Below are positions 47,214 to 58,048 of a DNA stretch of 64,000 nucleotides, piece after piece. The first letter of the stretch is position 1; each line of letters begins with the position of its first letter. The notes beneath the pieces were generated by a model, which ran no database searches, was not told where the DNA came from, and saw nothing but the letters and a program-made list of their open reading frames with translations. Made by a program: the position numbers and the translations under genes. Origin of the DNA: Choanephora cucurbitarum (lineage: Eukaryota; Mucoromycota; Mucoromycetes; Mucorales; Choanephoraceae); the NCBI GenBank assembly GCA_025331435.1, contig JAIWNI010000038.1, forward strand, positions 62,001 through 126,000. The letters are read 5' to 3'.

Positions 47214-47251
47214 TTTTTCCTGGTAACTTAAGAAATTAAACCACTGATTTG
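47214..47251 (+). repeat. left imperfect terminal inverted repeat of the MULE
   Basis: Pairs with the complement of 49549-49587, sharing the core TGGTAACTT and flanking AG/GATTTG positions. Too diverged to set exact ends. Confidence 0.5.
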
Positions 47252-47376
47252 AATCTTGTTTGTAGTCGGCTTAGCTTTGAATATGAAAGGTACTTCGAGA
47301 TTTTTTCTGAGAAACGATGAAGTCGAGTAAGCATCTAAAGAAGCAAATTCGACAATAGTAAAAAATATAAAAAAGT

Positions 47377-49482
47377 TTATTGTCTTTGATTATTCATTCT
47401 AGTGGGATTGTTGTATTTGTCCATATATGCTTGTAAAGCGTTCAGAGAATTTTGAAGGTTGCTTTTTAGAAGTTTTGCTTCCTCAAGTGTCGTGGAATTG
47501 TTTATTTGTAGAAGATCATTTCGGCTGTGATATAATGTAGTAATAATACTTCTAGTTTGAGCAAGCTCATATTCAATTTGCGATGTTTCTTCAGCATCAC
47601 CAGAATTGCTTGAATTAATAATGGGTGCATCACTAGAAAATATATTAGTTTCAGCAGAAGTTAAGCTAGAGTGAGGAGCATGAAGCTTTAATAAGTATAT
47701 GTGTTTACATAGTCTCTAATTTTTTGGTAGTAGTAGCATTAACAGTTCTAGATAACCGAGTTATCGACAGAAACAGAATATACTACACCCTCAGAAGTGA
47801 ACGACTGAACCATATACCTACCTTCTATTAGTACATCACTTTCTATGACTACATCGTCTTCATTTTCATCTCAGGGGTAGTAATAATCCTACTTCTTGAC
47901 TCTTCTGGCACCCTTTTGGCTTCCAACTCTACTTTTCTTCTTTTTATTTGAGCACAATTCATTGCTCCAGTATTCTCCATAATTCTAATCTTCTCCTTCT
48001 CAAGATCATATTCTACTTCTTCCGTCAAGATGTACACCAACCTATCAAATATTCTGTTTCTGCTTCTCATCATGTAGACAGACTTGGGTTAGTTGTGCCA
48101 GGATTCAATGTAGTTGTTGGTGAGCATATGACTAAACTCAATAGGATGGTAGGTACGACTCTGAATCTTGAACTTCTCTTTGCCACACCATTCTTTCTCA
48201 AAGTAGTCAAGGAATTTTTCAAAACCGGAATAAGCATCAAAAAATGCCTCGATCTTTCGATGGAAAGCATCCACATCATCTTCAAAAAGCATCAACTTCA
48301 ATCCGGTCATCATCTCTCCTCTCATCACACGGTTGTCGGCAGCTGTCTCACCATACTTTACCTTGAGATTCAGCTGTCTACTTCATGCTTGAGAAACATG
48401 AAATAGACAACACTGAATCTCACAACCAGGAAACACATTCTTGATGGCAGTAGTTTCTGCTTGACTACACTCGATAGTGATCTGCTTAAGATTAATAATC
48501 AACTCGATGTTCTTTTGATACTGTAGCCATTGTGTCATAGGGACAAGAGTATGATCATTCGCAATCATGTATGTAACAGGATGCCCACGATCAATCAGCT
48601 CATCACGCACAACGATACTGTAGAGTATATCGTTGACTCTTCTAGTGATGCTATAAGTAGCATCCATACAGAAGGTACGAGATTGCTTGATAAGAGCTTG
48701 CTGACCAGGAGAAATGAAGCCGTAAGCAAAAAGAGAGGAATCATTTGAATAAGAGGCCAAGTCGCCGTGAAAAATCATAAATCCTTTAGAAGTAAGAATG
48801 TCATTCGACCAAATCTGCAAAGAAACCTTGTCATCGTCATTAAACAAGTAAAACTTTTTGTTAAACTAGTTAAGGAAAAGTTAAAAAGTGAGACTATACT
48901 GTCCAACTTGCGAAGAAGATCGATACATACTTGTCTAGGAAACTTTGACGAATTTATCAACTGTTGCTCAATTTCGTTCAAGACAGCAGAACCAAGGGGT
49001 AAAGTACGCAAGTCTTCCGAGCTGTCACCGGGGATGTGATTGACGTGCAAGTTGATAGGATGAAAGACGTAGAATGAAGGTGTCTTGGAGTAGCAAACAA
49101 CCTTCAACTGTGCAAGACAACCGCACTTCTTCGACTTCTTCTGTACTGAGCGTCCGTCAGCTTTGGCACAAGAAACATACTTACCTGCACGATGACACTC
49201 GTATGTCTGACTAAAAATGACACGCTTAGCGCGAACTTTTTTGATAGGATCGGCTGGAGCATCATAATCCTCAATTCTTCTTCTTTTTTGCTTGTTATAG
49301 ATGTTCCGCTTAACACTGCATCCTTCTTCAATCCCCTCAAGGCACTTCTTCCAGACTGAAGATTCAACTTTAATTGTTTGGTTGAATTTTATGACACCGT
49401 TAATTCTAGAAGGAACAAGAGCAGTGCTGATGCTGTCGAGGTTGAAGACGGTTTCAATTGCAGAAGTAATGACAGATAACAT
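47377..49482 (-). pseudogene. Mutator-like (MULE) transposase, broken
   Basis: Reading on the minus strand from 49482: a GCM1/FAR1-like zinc region (YECHRAGKYVSC, KKCGCLAQLKV, HPINLHVNHIPGD), then the DDE core FCMDATYSITRRVND, VTYMIANDHTLVPMTQW and TIECSQAETTAIKNVFP, ending CLFHVSQA. Next come NYIESWHN and a coiled-coil tail (LEEAKLLKSNLQNSLNALQA, stop at 47377). Breaks: TGA at 48383-48385 directly after FHVSQA where related proteins have Trp; TAA at about 48089-48091 after IESWHN where Gln is expected; a frame change near 47870; and a later stop near 47750. The intron around 48845-48885 has no strong donor in the right phase. Largely recent decay, since frames are otherwise long and clean. 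Confidence 0.8.
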
Positions 49483-49548
49483 CTTTATTGACTAAAAGAT
49501 ATTGATGATATTAGAGGGTAAGAGAAATCTGAGAAGGAAAGCTGGCCA

Positions 49549-49587
49549 CAAATCGAGTCCCTAATCCTCAAGTTACCAGAAAATAGA
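49549..49587 (-). repeat. right imperfect terminal inverted repeat of the MULE
   Basis: Complement of the left repeat at 47214-47251. It lies 66 bp outside the transposase start region and 75 bp before the next gene's start codon. Confidence 0.5.
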
Positions 49588-49662
49588 GGATTTCAAGAAT
49601 CATTGGGTAGCTACAAATGTTCATGCATTTGCTTTTCCTTTTCTTCCTTACGGTTGTCTAAC

Positions 49663-51030
49663 ATGAATTCGTTACATAGCGGCATTCTTCGCATCTGTTT
49701 TGCTAACTGTAACAAAAATGATTTTGTTCCGTCCTTCGCTGACTTTATCACCCAACATTCTGCTCATATTCGCAACAACATTACAGGTGACTCTACCATC
49801 AGTTTCTCTGGCTGGTTTAGTCTTTTTAAGCAACAAGCCAGAAAGCATGGATTTCAGAACGTAAGTGCAAACATCTCAGCAAAAATGGCTATAAACTTAC
49901 TTTTATCTTATTCATAGGTAAAGAAAGGCCGAGCAGCAAAAGTCTGGGATACTTACGTAAGTTTCCAGAATTCTAACGTGTACTTTTGCACTGACTTTTA
50001 TTTTCATAGATTGTATTCAAGAAGCCTTCTGCTGTCAAGCGCAGCCATAACAATGCTAATGTTCTCGAAGCGTAAGTATTGACTGTCTGTCTATTGCAAA
50101 AGAGAAATGAATAACTAAATGTCAATGTAGACTTCAAGGCTTCAATGTACATCAGCAAGAAGAAGGTCAATTTGTCTTTGAAGATTATGATGTGGGCAAG
50201 GCAATGAATGACTTTGCCAATCAATCAATGCAACATCTTCAGCAGCATTGCAATAGCGCCAGTCGCTTTCGCGACGATATGAACAGATGGCTGTAAGTAT
50301 TGAGCCATTTTCCTTTTTAGCTACCACTAACATCAGTCGTTTAGTGCCATCCATGGTGTTTTGAAGCTCAACAAGTGTATTGACACTGATCTTGCCGGTG
50401 TCTTCTGTGCCAGTAAAATGGAGGATCTGTGCAAGCACTTCAGAATCAAAGTGTTTGGCAAGCCTGCTCGCTTGAACTCCACTCTGAAAGTTGAAATCAT
50501 TGATTTGCTTTCCGTAAGTCATTATTCAAACTGCCCTAACTTTTCAGCAATATCTAACCAGTATATAATAGGATTATGATGACGACAGAGACAGTAAGAA
50601 GCTGAAGCTTGGTCTTGCCAAGATTGTTGGAAGAGAAGATGGAGCAGTTTCTCGAACTGTGGAGAGTGTGATGATGCTGTAAGTATGATGTACACGAAAA
50701 AAAAAACGTTAGTAAAGCAATTCTCTAATACATTCAAAATAGGGTGAACAAGGTTACCAAGAAGAAGAAAGATTTTGGGAAAAAGAAGACGGAGGATGTT
50801 CTCGAAGCCGTGTGGGGCTCCCTTTTCAGGGTAACAGATGACCATGACCCCCATAGGTAAGCAAGGCTCTAAAAAAATAACAGTCAATAGCTCACTCTTT
50901 TCATACTAGATTCGACAATGTGCTTTTCCCCTCCCCTCACCCCTTGAACAAGTGCCAACCGGACTATGCTGTTGAAGTCTCTGCCAACAAAAACTTCATC
51001 AATGAAGCACGCTACTGGAAATTAGCTTGA
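49663..51030 (+). CDS. unknown protein, eight exons, weak SAP-like segment
   Basis: I do not recognise this gene, but it is clearly a real spliced reading frame: exons 49663-49860, 49918-49956, 50010-50071, 50131-50292, 50345-50513, 50572-50678, 50743-50856 and 50910-51030, with seven canonical GT-AG introns of about 50-64 nt, all phase-consistent, no stop, 323 residues. The middle has MEDLCKHFRIKVFGKPARLN then LKVEIIDLLS, loosely like a SAP DNA-binding helix pair but longer. A lysine-rich stretch (VNKVTKKKKDFGKKKTEDVL) follows, and the end reads VWGSLFRVTDDHDPH, PDYAVEVSANKNFINEARYW. It sits between a MULE and a decayed transposase-exonuclease gene, so it may be element cargo or a member of a dispersed family. 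Intactness argues for current or recent use. Confidence 0.6.
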
Positions 51031-51213
51031 ACATATGCACAAATAAATGTACTAAACGGTCAAGCAAACGGTGAAAACGATGCAAACGGCTCATTTGTAT
51101 TCTCCAATGACTACTTGCTTGTATAGACAGGAACAAATGATATCTGATACAAGTTAATGTAGTATATAAAAAAACCTTCAGTAAACACCACGGCAAATGG
51201 AATGTGCACACCG

Positions 51214-51287
51214 CACATCCAAAATGGATGTGTATTTAAGGCCCATATATAGCCGAATCCTTGTATGATGCACATCCAAAATGTGCA
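51214..51287. repeat. two related hairpins built on GCACATCCAAAATG
   Basis: CACATCC-aaaat-GGATGTG at 51214-51232 and TGCACAT-ccaaa-ATGTGCA at 51269-51287 are each perfect 7-bp stems with 5-nt loops. They share the 14-base core but pair it in different ways. Confidence 0.7.
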
Positions 51288-52018
51288 CCAGACATGTTTT
51301 CCTTGCACAATACATGTTTTTTTACTGCTTTAAGCTTTTTAAATAACGCTTTGTAATCCAATGAGAATGGTCATATAGACGGACAAAGGGATAATGGCAA
51401 CGAGTAGAGTTGATGAATTCTGTAGTATATGAGTGAACATGTTTCTTTATTAGCTTCTAGAACGATGGCGTGCTTCTTCTATTTAATAGCCATAGTGAGT
51501 TTCTTTAGATCAAGCGTCATTTAAAAATTAGGTATGCATATTGGGTGTATACGGTCAAATAGGGCTTCTTTATTATAATAAAATGTAGATCCTTATATAT
51601 TCCATAATTGGACACTTCTTTAATGTAATACGGATTCCAGCCTTCGTTTTATTAGCTAGGATGATGCTTTAGGTTCTTCCAAATCAAATGGTATATTGGG
51701 GATTCAGAAGCGCCTTTTGGTTGACCCTTAAGAGCAATTTTTAGATGAATGGTAGACCTCTTCATGATGGATTTAGCCTTTGGAAAGTCTTCTACCGCTT
51801 GACAGATCTAGTGCTTGAATCAATTTTGCTTTAAAACCCAGCTAGTTTTTTTTTTTGGTTTGGTCATTTTTTCACCTTTTTTTTCTCTTGAAGCCTATAG
51901 ACCAGACGATGCACATGAAGCAGTACAACAAGTTATCATAAGAGTAGATAGTCAACACAAGAAGCGATATAGAAAAAGAAACACTAGATAGGACGGACCT
52001 GACAAGCCTAGGGAAACT

Positions 52019-52080
52019 CCGGCCCTAGTTATCAATCTGATTGGATCATATGGTCCAATAATATTAATATTTAGGGCCGG
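52019..52080. repeat. 62-bp imperfect palindrome
   Basis: Starts CCGGCCCTAGTTATCAAT and ends ATTAATATTTAGGGCCGG, its near-complement. The centre TTGGATCATATGGTCCAA is itself almost self-complementary. It could be a tiny MITE, a transposon end or a recombination relic. No target duplication was identified. Confidence 0.75.
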
Positions 52081-52305
52081 TCTTTTAAGTGTATTCTCCG
52101 CTTTGCTGAATTATGGTTTATCTGAGTAGAGAGTATATGTGGTACCTTAATCATTTTACTTCATTCAGTTTCAATGAAAGACACTAAGAAAATATCTAAG
52201 AAACAAAACAGCGTGAGCTTCACAGGGCGTTTTTAAGCTACGAGAGGCTTTACTCCCAACCAGCCACCTTATTGGCTGCTTTTAATTCTGCTCGCATTAG
52301 CAACA

Positions 52306-54702
52306 ATGTTCAACCAGTTTCAACAGGAACATCATCAGACTTACCGACAGAAGAGCCAGTATGACACATACGACATAATTGAATGCATGTTACAATTTCT
52401 AATACTACTTTTTGCTTTCATTCCGTATTATGGAATGCCTGTAATGTTCCTGAAGTTATCGAGATGTTTGATTCTGCGAATGATCAAGAAGATTATCCTG
52501 ACGACTTCCAACAAGATGATCAATCTGATCTCAAGGAAGAGTTTATTTCTGAAGGCCTTCCTAAAGACAGCTTCTTAATTTATTACTTTCAAGAAATTCA
52601 GAGTAGGTTGTGCCGAGAAGATTACCCTTCTAAGTACGCTAGAGGCACCTTTTGGATTGAGCCAATGATGCCTTATTTTATGCTTAAGAAGAACAAGAAA
52701 ATTGAATCTTTTTATCAGCCTCGCATATTTTTGTGGATTCCTCATCTGTTAACTGAAGAAAGGCTTGGAGGATTAAAATGCTCGTCCTGTAACTCAAAGA
52801 AGGAAACTAAGTGATTTAACAAAAATCCTCATGCTAGAAGGATTGTTGACTTGACGAGGTAAAAGCTTTAAGTCTCTTATGGGTCAAGTCTAACTGCCAT
52901 AATCATTTTTAGCTGTTTTTATATCATGTCGATGAGATATCGATGTCTTTCTCCTCGATGCGGTAAGACAGTTAACGGACATGATGGATCTATTGTGAAG
53001 CAACTTCCTTTAGAGCTCCAAATGGAATTTCCTTCCGTCTTGACCCACAAAGGTGGTGTGTCCAAGGCCGTCGCTGACTTGTTGAGACCATGCATTCAAA
53101 ATTCTGTTGGTCCTGAGCGCTTCCGAAAAATTTTGCTTGAGCTGCATCACCTTCGTCATGATCGTCTTGAGCTTCAGTACTTGATTTCTGTCTTTAGAAA
53201 GAGAAACAGCATTGCAAGACACTTTCACCAATCCAAACTCAAAACATTTTCTGCTTTCGAAGATCAAGAACAATATGCCGGCTATGTACCCACAAGTACA
53301 TATATTCGTACTCTGTAGACTGCGATCATTGAGACTCTTCGCCCTAAGATGGATAAGCACATGATGCTTCTAGATGGAAGAGTTTTGAAGGGGGATCACT
53401 CGTTTAAGTTTCCCAAGCATATGGCCAGAATTGAAGAAACTAGTGTATTTACTGCACTTTACACAGTAACAAATGAATACGAAGAGATTGTTCAGCAATC
53501 ACTTGCTCCTTCAAAAGCACTGAGCTATCTTCGATATCCTTTTGAAAAAATGCGTGAGGCGTATTCGTTGTATGGTCATGAAATGCCAATTGCTTTCTTT
53601 ACTGACAATGTCAAAGGTGATAAGAATTTTCTTGAAGGCATCTTCGAATCACTTAAAGTCAATGTGGAAGCTCCGTCAATTGCCGAAGTTGAGCCAGCTG
53701 ACCTAGATCAAAGCTTTCTAGAATTGTCAAGAGAGATTCAAGTTGTTTATGTTGCTCGCAATTTTGGCTCTATTGATCAACACTGTAAGGATTTACTTGA
53801 AGAATTAAGCGTTGATCATGATAAAGTGGTGGGGTTTGATGCTGAGTGGATGCCATTTTCAACGGAAAATAAGGTCGATGTCATACAAGTGGCATATAAA
53901 AAAAAAGGGTACTTGTAGCCCACATAGATAGATCTTGGCCAGAGCTTCCACCTTATTTGCAGGCATTTCTCAGAGATGCGAGCATAAGAAAAGTAGGACG
54001 ACAAGTTGGTGGAGACCTCGGAAGAATCAACAGGAGCTACCGCATTATGTGTCATGGTGCCCTTGAGCTTGGATCATTCTGTTCTGTTAGAAAATGAATA
54101 ACTAATGGTCAAATGTCTTTGGCTGAGATTGCTTATAGAGTTTTTGGAAAGAAAATCAAAAAGAAAGAGAGATTGTCAAATTGGAGCCTTCCATTCTTAT
54201 CTGCTGAACAAATCGAGTACGCTGCAATTGATGCTTGGGCAAGTTTAGCTATTTACAGCCAGGTGAAAAGTAAACCGGAGAATTGTACTAGAGTAACATC
54301 TAGAATCTGTTTTCCTAGAACTTTTGCTGGCTATAAACCTCGTGGCATTAAACAGATATTAGCTCATGAACAGATTGCTGGTGAAAGAAGCGACTCTGGC
54401 ACTATTAAGATCTTAGTGAACAAATTGAATGCTCCTGGATTTATTGTGAACTCGAATGCAAACGTCCTGTGATATTTGCAGGCTCAGATAAATTCAATGA
54501 GAGGGAACTCGAAACTTTTATTAAAAAGAAAGAGAGGGAACTAATTCTACTGCACGTTCATGTTGTGTTAATATACTATTTCTATCTCGGCTTCAATCAA
54601 TCACTCCGTTACAATTTTATTTGTATGAGCAGTTTTCCTACTGGGATGACTGGTCACCTTTATAAAAAGATGTCTATAGCCAGATTTCATCCTCCGCCTT
54701 GA
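52306..54702 (+). pseudogene. N-terminal half of a large DUF6729-like / transposase-core / 3'-5' exonuclease gene, broken
   Basis: Domains in order. A zinc-type region: FYQPRIFLWIPHLLTEERL, LKCSSC, then NPHARRIVDL, YIMSMRYRC and LPLELQMEFPSVLTHKGG, which I associate with Pfam DUF6729. Next an apparent RNase-H-fold transposase-like core: GDHSFKFPKHMARIEET with Asp at 53394-53396, then FFTDNVKGDKNFLE with Asp at 53604-53606. Then a WRN/RNase-D type exonuclease: VVGFDAEWMPF (D-x-E, about 53838), VGGDLGRI, and YAAIDAWASLAIY (Y-x3-D, about 54218). Breaks: stop at 52812-52814, stop at 53316-53318, frame change in the A9 run at 53898-53906, stop near 54096, frame change near 54465. One GT-AG intron at about 52859-52912 still joins in phase. 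Family naming is from memory of related fungal proteins. Confidence 0.65.
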
Positions 54703-54713
54703 ATAAGGTGGAG
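54692..54713. repeat. 9-bp-stem hairpin
   Basis: CTCCGCCTT-gaat-AAGGTGGAG; the one mismatch is a G-U pair in the + strand RNA. It sits exactly where the recognisable coding part of the exonuclease relic ends. Confidence 0.65.
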
Positions 54714-55669
54714 ATTGTTCTGTGGTGCCCTGATTTTAATTGAAACACATTATTATGACTGTCTTCCTACAATGGTAAAACATACCTATTGTGTTATGCT
54801 ACACCATTTACCTCAAATCATATAAAACCACAACAACCCTCTTCCTCACACATCTTGTTTTTTTCTCTTCCTCACATTCTATTTCAATTTAAATACTTCT
54901 AACTTTACTTATATCAATTAACCCATTACCAACAATTTGGTTAGTATTATTAACCACTTATTCTTATATTTTATGTTTTAACCTACAACTTTTATCCAGT
55001 TGGTAACTGTATTTTAAATAAAACTTTGAACCACAAATCAGAGATATATTTTCAACTAGGTTTATATCTTGATGAGAAGCTATTTATGCTTTATCAAGAT
55101 ATGTGTTTTGTCTTGGAAAGTATCTGAATATATCAGGCTTAACTGTTTCATACTTGTTCACTTGTTTCGTTGGATGTTAGATCAGTTTAAATAGTGTGAT
55201 AATGATAGACAAGCCCTTTGTGTGTATGTCTCAGAACTATCTTTATCCAAGTAATAATTTAGTCTTTTCTGATAATGAAATCTCTAGAATCATTGCTTGT
55301 ATTGTTAGATGCTGCTACCTTGATTTTATAAGGCCTATGCAACCATCCTGTTATAATAATGTACCATGTCATATAGCTATTTTCAGTATTGGAGAAAAAG
55401 GAGAATCCATGAATATAAGTCTGATCATGCTTTCAATGTGTTAGCTACGCACATTGAATGCCTTATATATCATTTCATCGCTTTTTAGCCAGCACTTGCT
55501 ATATGCTTAATTTCCGTCTTCCCTTTGGTAACATTTAATGTAATTTTAGGTTTCCAACTTTGTGAACATTGTTTGGTTTATTGTTATTTTGACAGATAAT
55601 GTCAAAATAACATTTATCTTTTCTTGAGATAATTAATTGAATTTCCGAATTTTATATTTTCTTGTTTGA
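54714..55669. other. AT-rich spacer, possible insertion or solo LTR
   Basis: About 950 bp that separates two halves of what reads as one gene. It has a TATA-like element followed by a CA/CT-rich stretch (54822-54860) and an AATAAA signal near 55017, an arrangement seen in long terminal repeats. No TG...CA ends with target duplication could be shown. Near its end is a perfect 12-bp-arm palindrome at 55583-55611. Confidence 0.4.
55583..55611. repeat. perfect palindrome with 12-bp arms
   Basis: GTTATTTTGACA-gataa-TGTCAAAATAAC. Possible transposon end, transcription terminator or cruciform; nothing further can be said. Confidence 0.8.
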
Positions 55670-57654
55670 ATGCATGCCCAAATACGACACGTCCCTAGCT
55701 ATCATCAAAGATCACTGGATTCTTTAGGTCCTGTTCCTTTTGAGCTAGACATCTTGATGAAAGACTTAGTAATAGAAGCAACAACAGAAACTAGTAATGT
55801 GAATGAAAGTGCAACAGTTGGAGTAACTGCAGCTCAAGAGGGTGTTGATAATCTATCAAATAACAACCATAACGTTTCTAAATCTGAAATTGATATAGCT
55901 TTCAAGAAGGTCTTTGATAAGAACAACAATATGGTACACAAAGACAGCTTCAAGCACGGCTACACATTGCTCTCTTGTGTCAGACATGAAGCAAATCGGG
56001 ACACTTCCAAATTGTATACAAGAGTGGTGAAGGACATGTTTCATTTAATGGACATGATAAAACCCTACAAACGTCATACTTTGAATAAGGAATTTACTTT
56101 TAGATTCAATGGTTGCCTTTTTGTTTTGGACGAAGATGATAAGAAACTAGTTGCAGATGTTCTGGAAAGAAATGGCATGACATGGGATGTTAAGATGAAA
56201 GAAGATAGGAGTTGGATTTTTAAGCGTGTTAGAAGAAGAGTGCCTTCACCCTCTGAACTGCTTCCTTCCTTGAAATCATTATTTTTGTCGTTTGGTCCTT
56301 TGATATGCTCAAAGTCATCAAGAACACTATTTGATAAGCTTGCTTGGAAACAGGCATTAAGTATACTTAAGACTGTAGAACTTGGCCATGCTTCTGATCC
56401 TCCTGGAGTTCAACTTTACTACAAGACAGGCATGAAAGACAAATTTGATTTGACCTTGTATAGATGTGTACGAGTTACAAATTCATTAGAAGGCGGGGTT
56501 CATCAAAACTTGATTCGCAAGTTTGGTTCCTTCGGAGCAGGCCCAGAGCTAGCCAATGCAATGCTGACAGAATACAGGCTTAGGCACAACATAGATATAG
56601 GCACTGTAAACAAATGCAGTCGCCAACATAATGGTCATTACGATCCATGGCTGGTTCAGCACATAGATCTTTTGAGAGAAAAGCTTGAACTGAATAGAGC
56701 AAATAGCCATATATGTATTAACATCGATTCACTGAAGTACAAAGGCTCTCAGGAAATTTACGGTATCTGTCCTTTACCTGAGGAAGAGATGGCAAAACTA
56801 GGTATAGTAGAAGCAGAGCAAGTTTTGGATGAAATAGAAGTAGATGTCACAATACCAAAGTTTTCTGAGACTGTTTATATGGAAGTTGGCTCCACGCATC
56901 GTCCAAGAAACAGTAGATATGACTATGTGTCCAAGTTACAGAACACTAAATTTGCTGTCGTTGCTGTACACACATTGGATGAAATTTTTCTTTTCTCTCG
57001 TCTTTTGGAGCAATGCTGTCTTGGTGATGCTATTCCAAATTTGGAACGCTTTGCGTTTAAATGGAACCAGCAAGCAGATGGTCAAAAAGTTTTCTACAAA
57101 ACTGCCGAGTTGATAGAAAAATACTACAACCATTGGAAGGATCGAGAGGCAGCCAAAAAAAACTCGTCAAATCCATCATGCAACATTGGATAATATCATG
57201 AAGAGTTTAAAGCTAGAATAGTGCTCCGTCAAGCGGAAAGTGCAGCAAACCCTAGTCTCCCTGATGTCAGCCTAAACACAAGCCTTGAAGAGGTGCAAAT
57301 CCTTCCTCAGTCTACTTCTCGTCAGCAGATTGTACCTCATCGCTTCCCTTTGCAAGCACAAAATGTACCTTTTACTTTTAGAATGCCCATCCCTGTCTTC
57401 GTTCCTGATGTTTATACTCCTTTGAGCATTGCACCTATTTTGCCAATTCTTCTAGTTCAATCCCTCATTTGCCTCCCACAATCTCGCTTAGTGATATAAT
57501 CATAGTAAGTAGAAGACGAACATGCAAAGAATGCGGGGCAAACACATGTGAAGGAAGAAACAATAGAAGGCTATGTGATTTCCCAAAGTGTTTTAAATGC
57601 TTTAGAAGTGAATGCACAGGGCTTTTTGACACCAGTAAATGTAATGCCATATGA
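55670..57654 (+). pseudogene. C-terminal half of the same transposase/exonuclease gene family, with cysteine cluster
   Basis: A long open stretch (55670-57193, 507 codons) carries blocks I associate with the C-terminal part of DUF6729/exonuclease proteins: VVKDMFHLMDMIKPYKRHTL, LFVLDEDDKKLVADVLERNG, SDPPGVQLYYKTG, LTLYRCVRVTNSLEGGVHQN, LRHNIDIGT, and KFAVVAVHTLDEIFLFSRLL. TAA at 57191-57193 interrupts it, but the same frame goes on (YHEEFKARIVLRQAESAANP) to about 57440. A frame change there leads to a final cysteine cluster, RRTCKECGANTCEGRNNRRL then CDFPKCFKCFRSECTG. The upstream half ends at 54702, so either about 0.95 kb was inserted, the region decayed, or these are two copies. ATG at 55670 is formal, not necessarily the native start. 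Confidence 0.6.
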
Positions 57655-58048
57655 ATTATAGAATAAATATTACTTGATCTACTGTGATTTTTTGGTAGTG
57701 ATTTAAGAGAAAAGATTATAGGGACAGAAAGAGAGTACAGTGAGACTGTTTTAAACTGTTTATTACTTCGAAAAGAGGTTACAGAACTAATGTCTTCTAA
57801 CAACAACTATTTATATGTTTTCAATAAAGGATCTGATGTAATCACAGATTATGGAGTTTGTACTAAATCAAAACATATATTACTGAAATTTGAGAAAAAT
57901 TAATTTACAGTCACGTGACCTTCGCCTTCTGATCAATCGAAAATTGTGGAAACTAATGGAAAAAAATTAAATAGTCTACTTTCTTATTCCTTCTTCTTTT
58001 GCTTTTTCTTCTTTACTTCGTTACAAGTTTACATATTAGATCGTTATC
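57655..58048. other. spacer and Helitron gene leader
   Basis: About 390 bp without a gene. It should include the promoter of the Helitron Rep-helicase. The Helitron 5' end (a bare TC with no repeat) cannot be located by eye. Confidence 0.5.

Larger units (their letters stand above)
47214..49587. mobile_element. Mutator-like element (MULE) with imperfect terminal inverted repeats
   Basis: The transposase relic lies between two inverted sequences of about 38-40 bp: left 47211-47251, containing CCTGGTAACTTAAG, and right 49549-49587, whose complement contains TCTGGTAACTTGAG. The match continues imperfectly to a shared GATTTG about 25 bp further in. The outer ends and the usual 9-11-bp target duplication could not be fixed by eye, so the limits are approximate. 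Confidence 0.55.
51031..52305. other. intergenic with several inverted repeats, no gene seen
   Basis: About 1.3 kb. Holds two short hairpins sharing GCACATCCAAAATG (51214-51232 and 51269-51287) and a 62-bp imperfect palindrome (52019-52080), listed separately. No supportable reading frame. Confidence 0.5.

Noticed and set aside
48070..48406. Plus-strand ORF of 152 codons opposite the MULE
   Set aside because: Antisense of the transposase core; no own signal.
55196..55444. 82-codon ORF in the spacer of the exonuclease gene
   Set aside because: No family resemblance to the relic's blocks and no splice support; treated as spacer.
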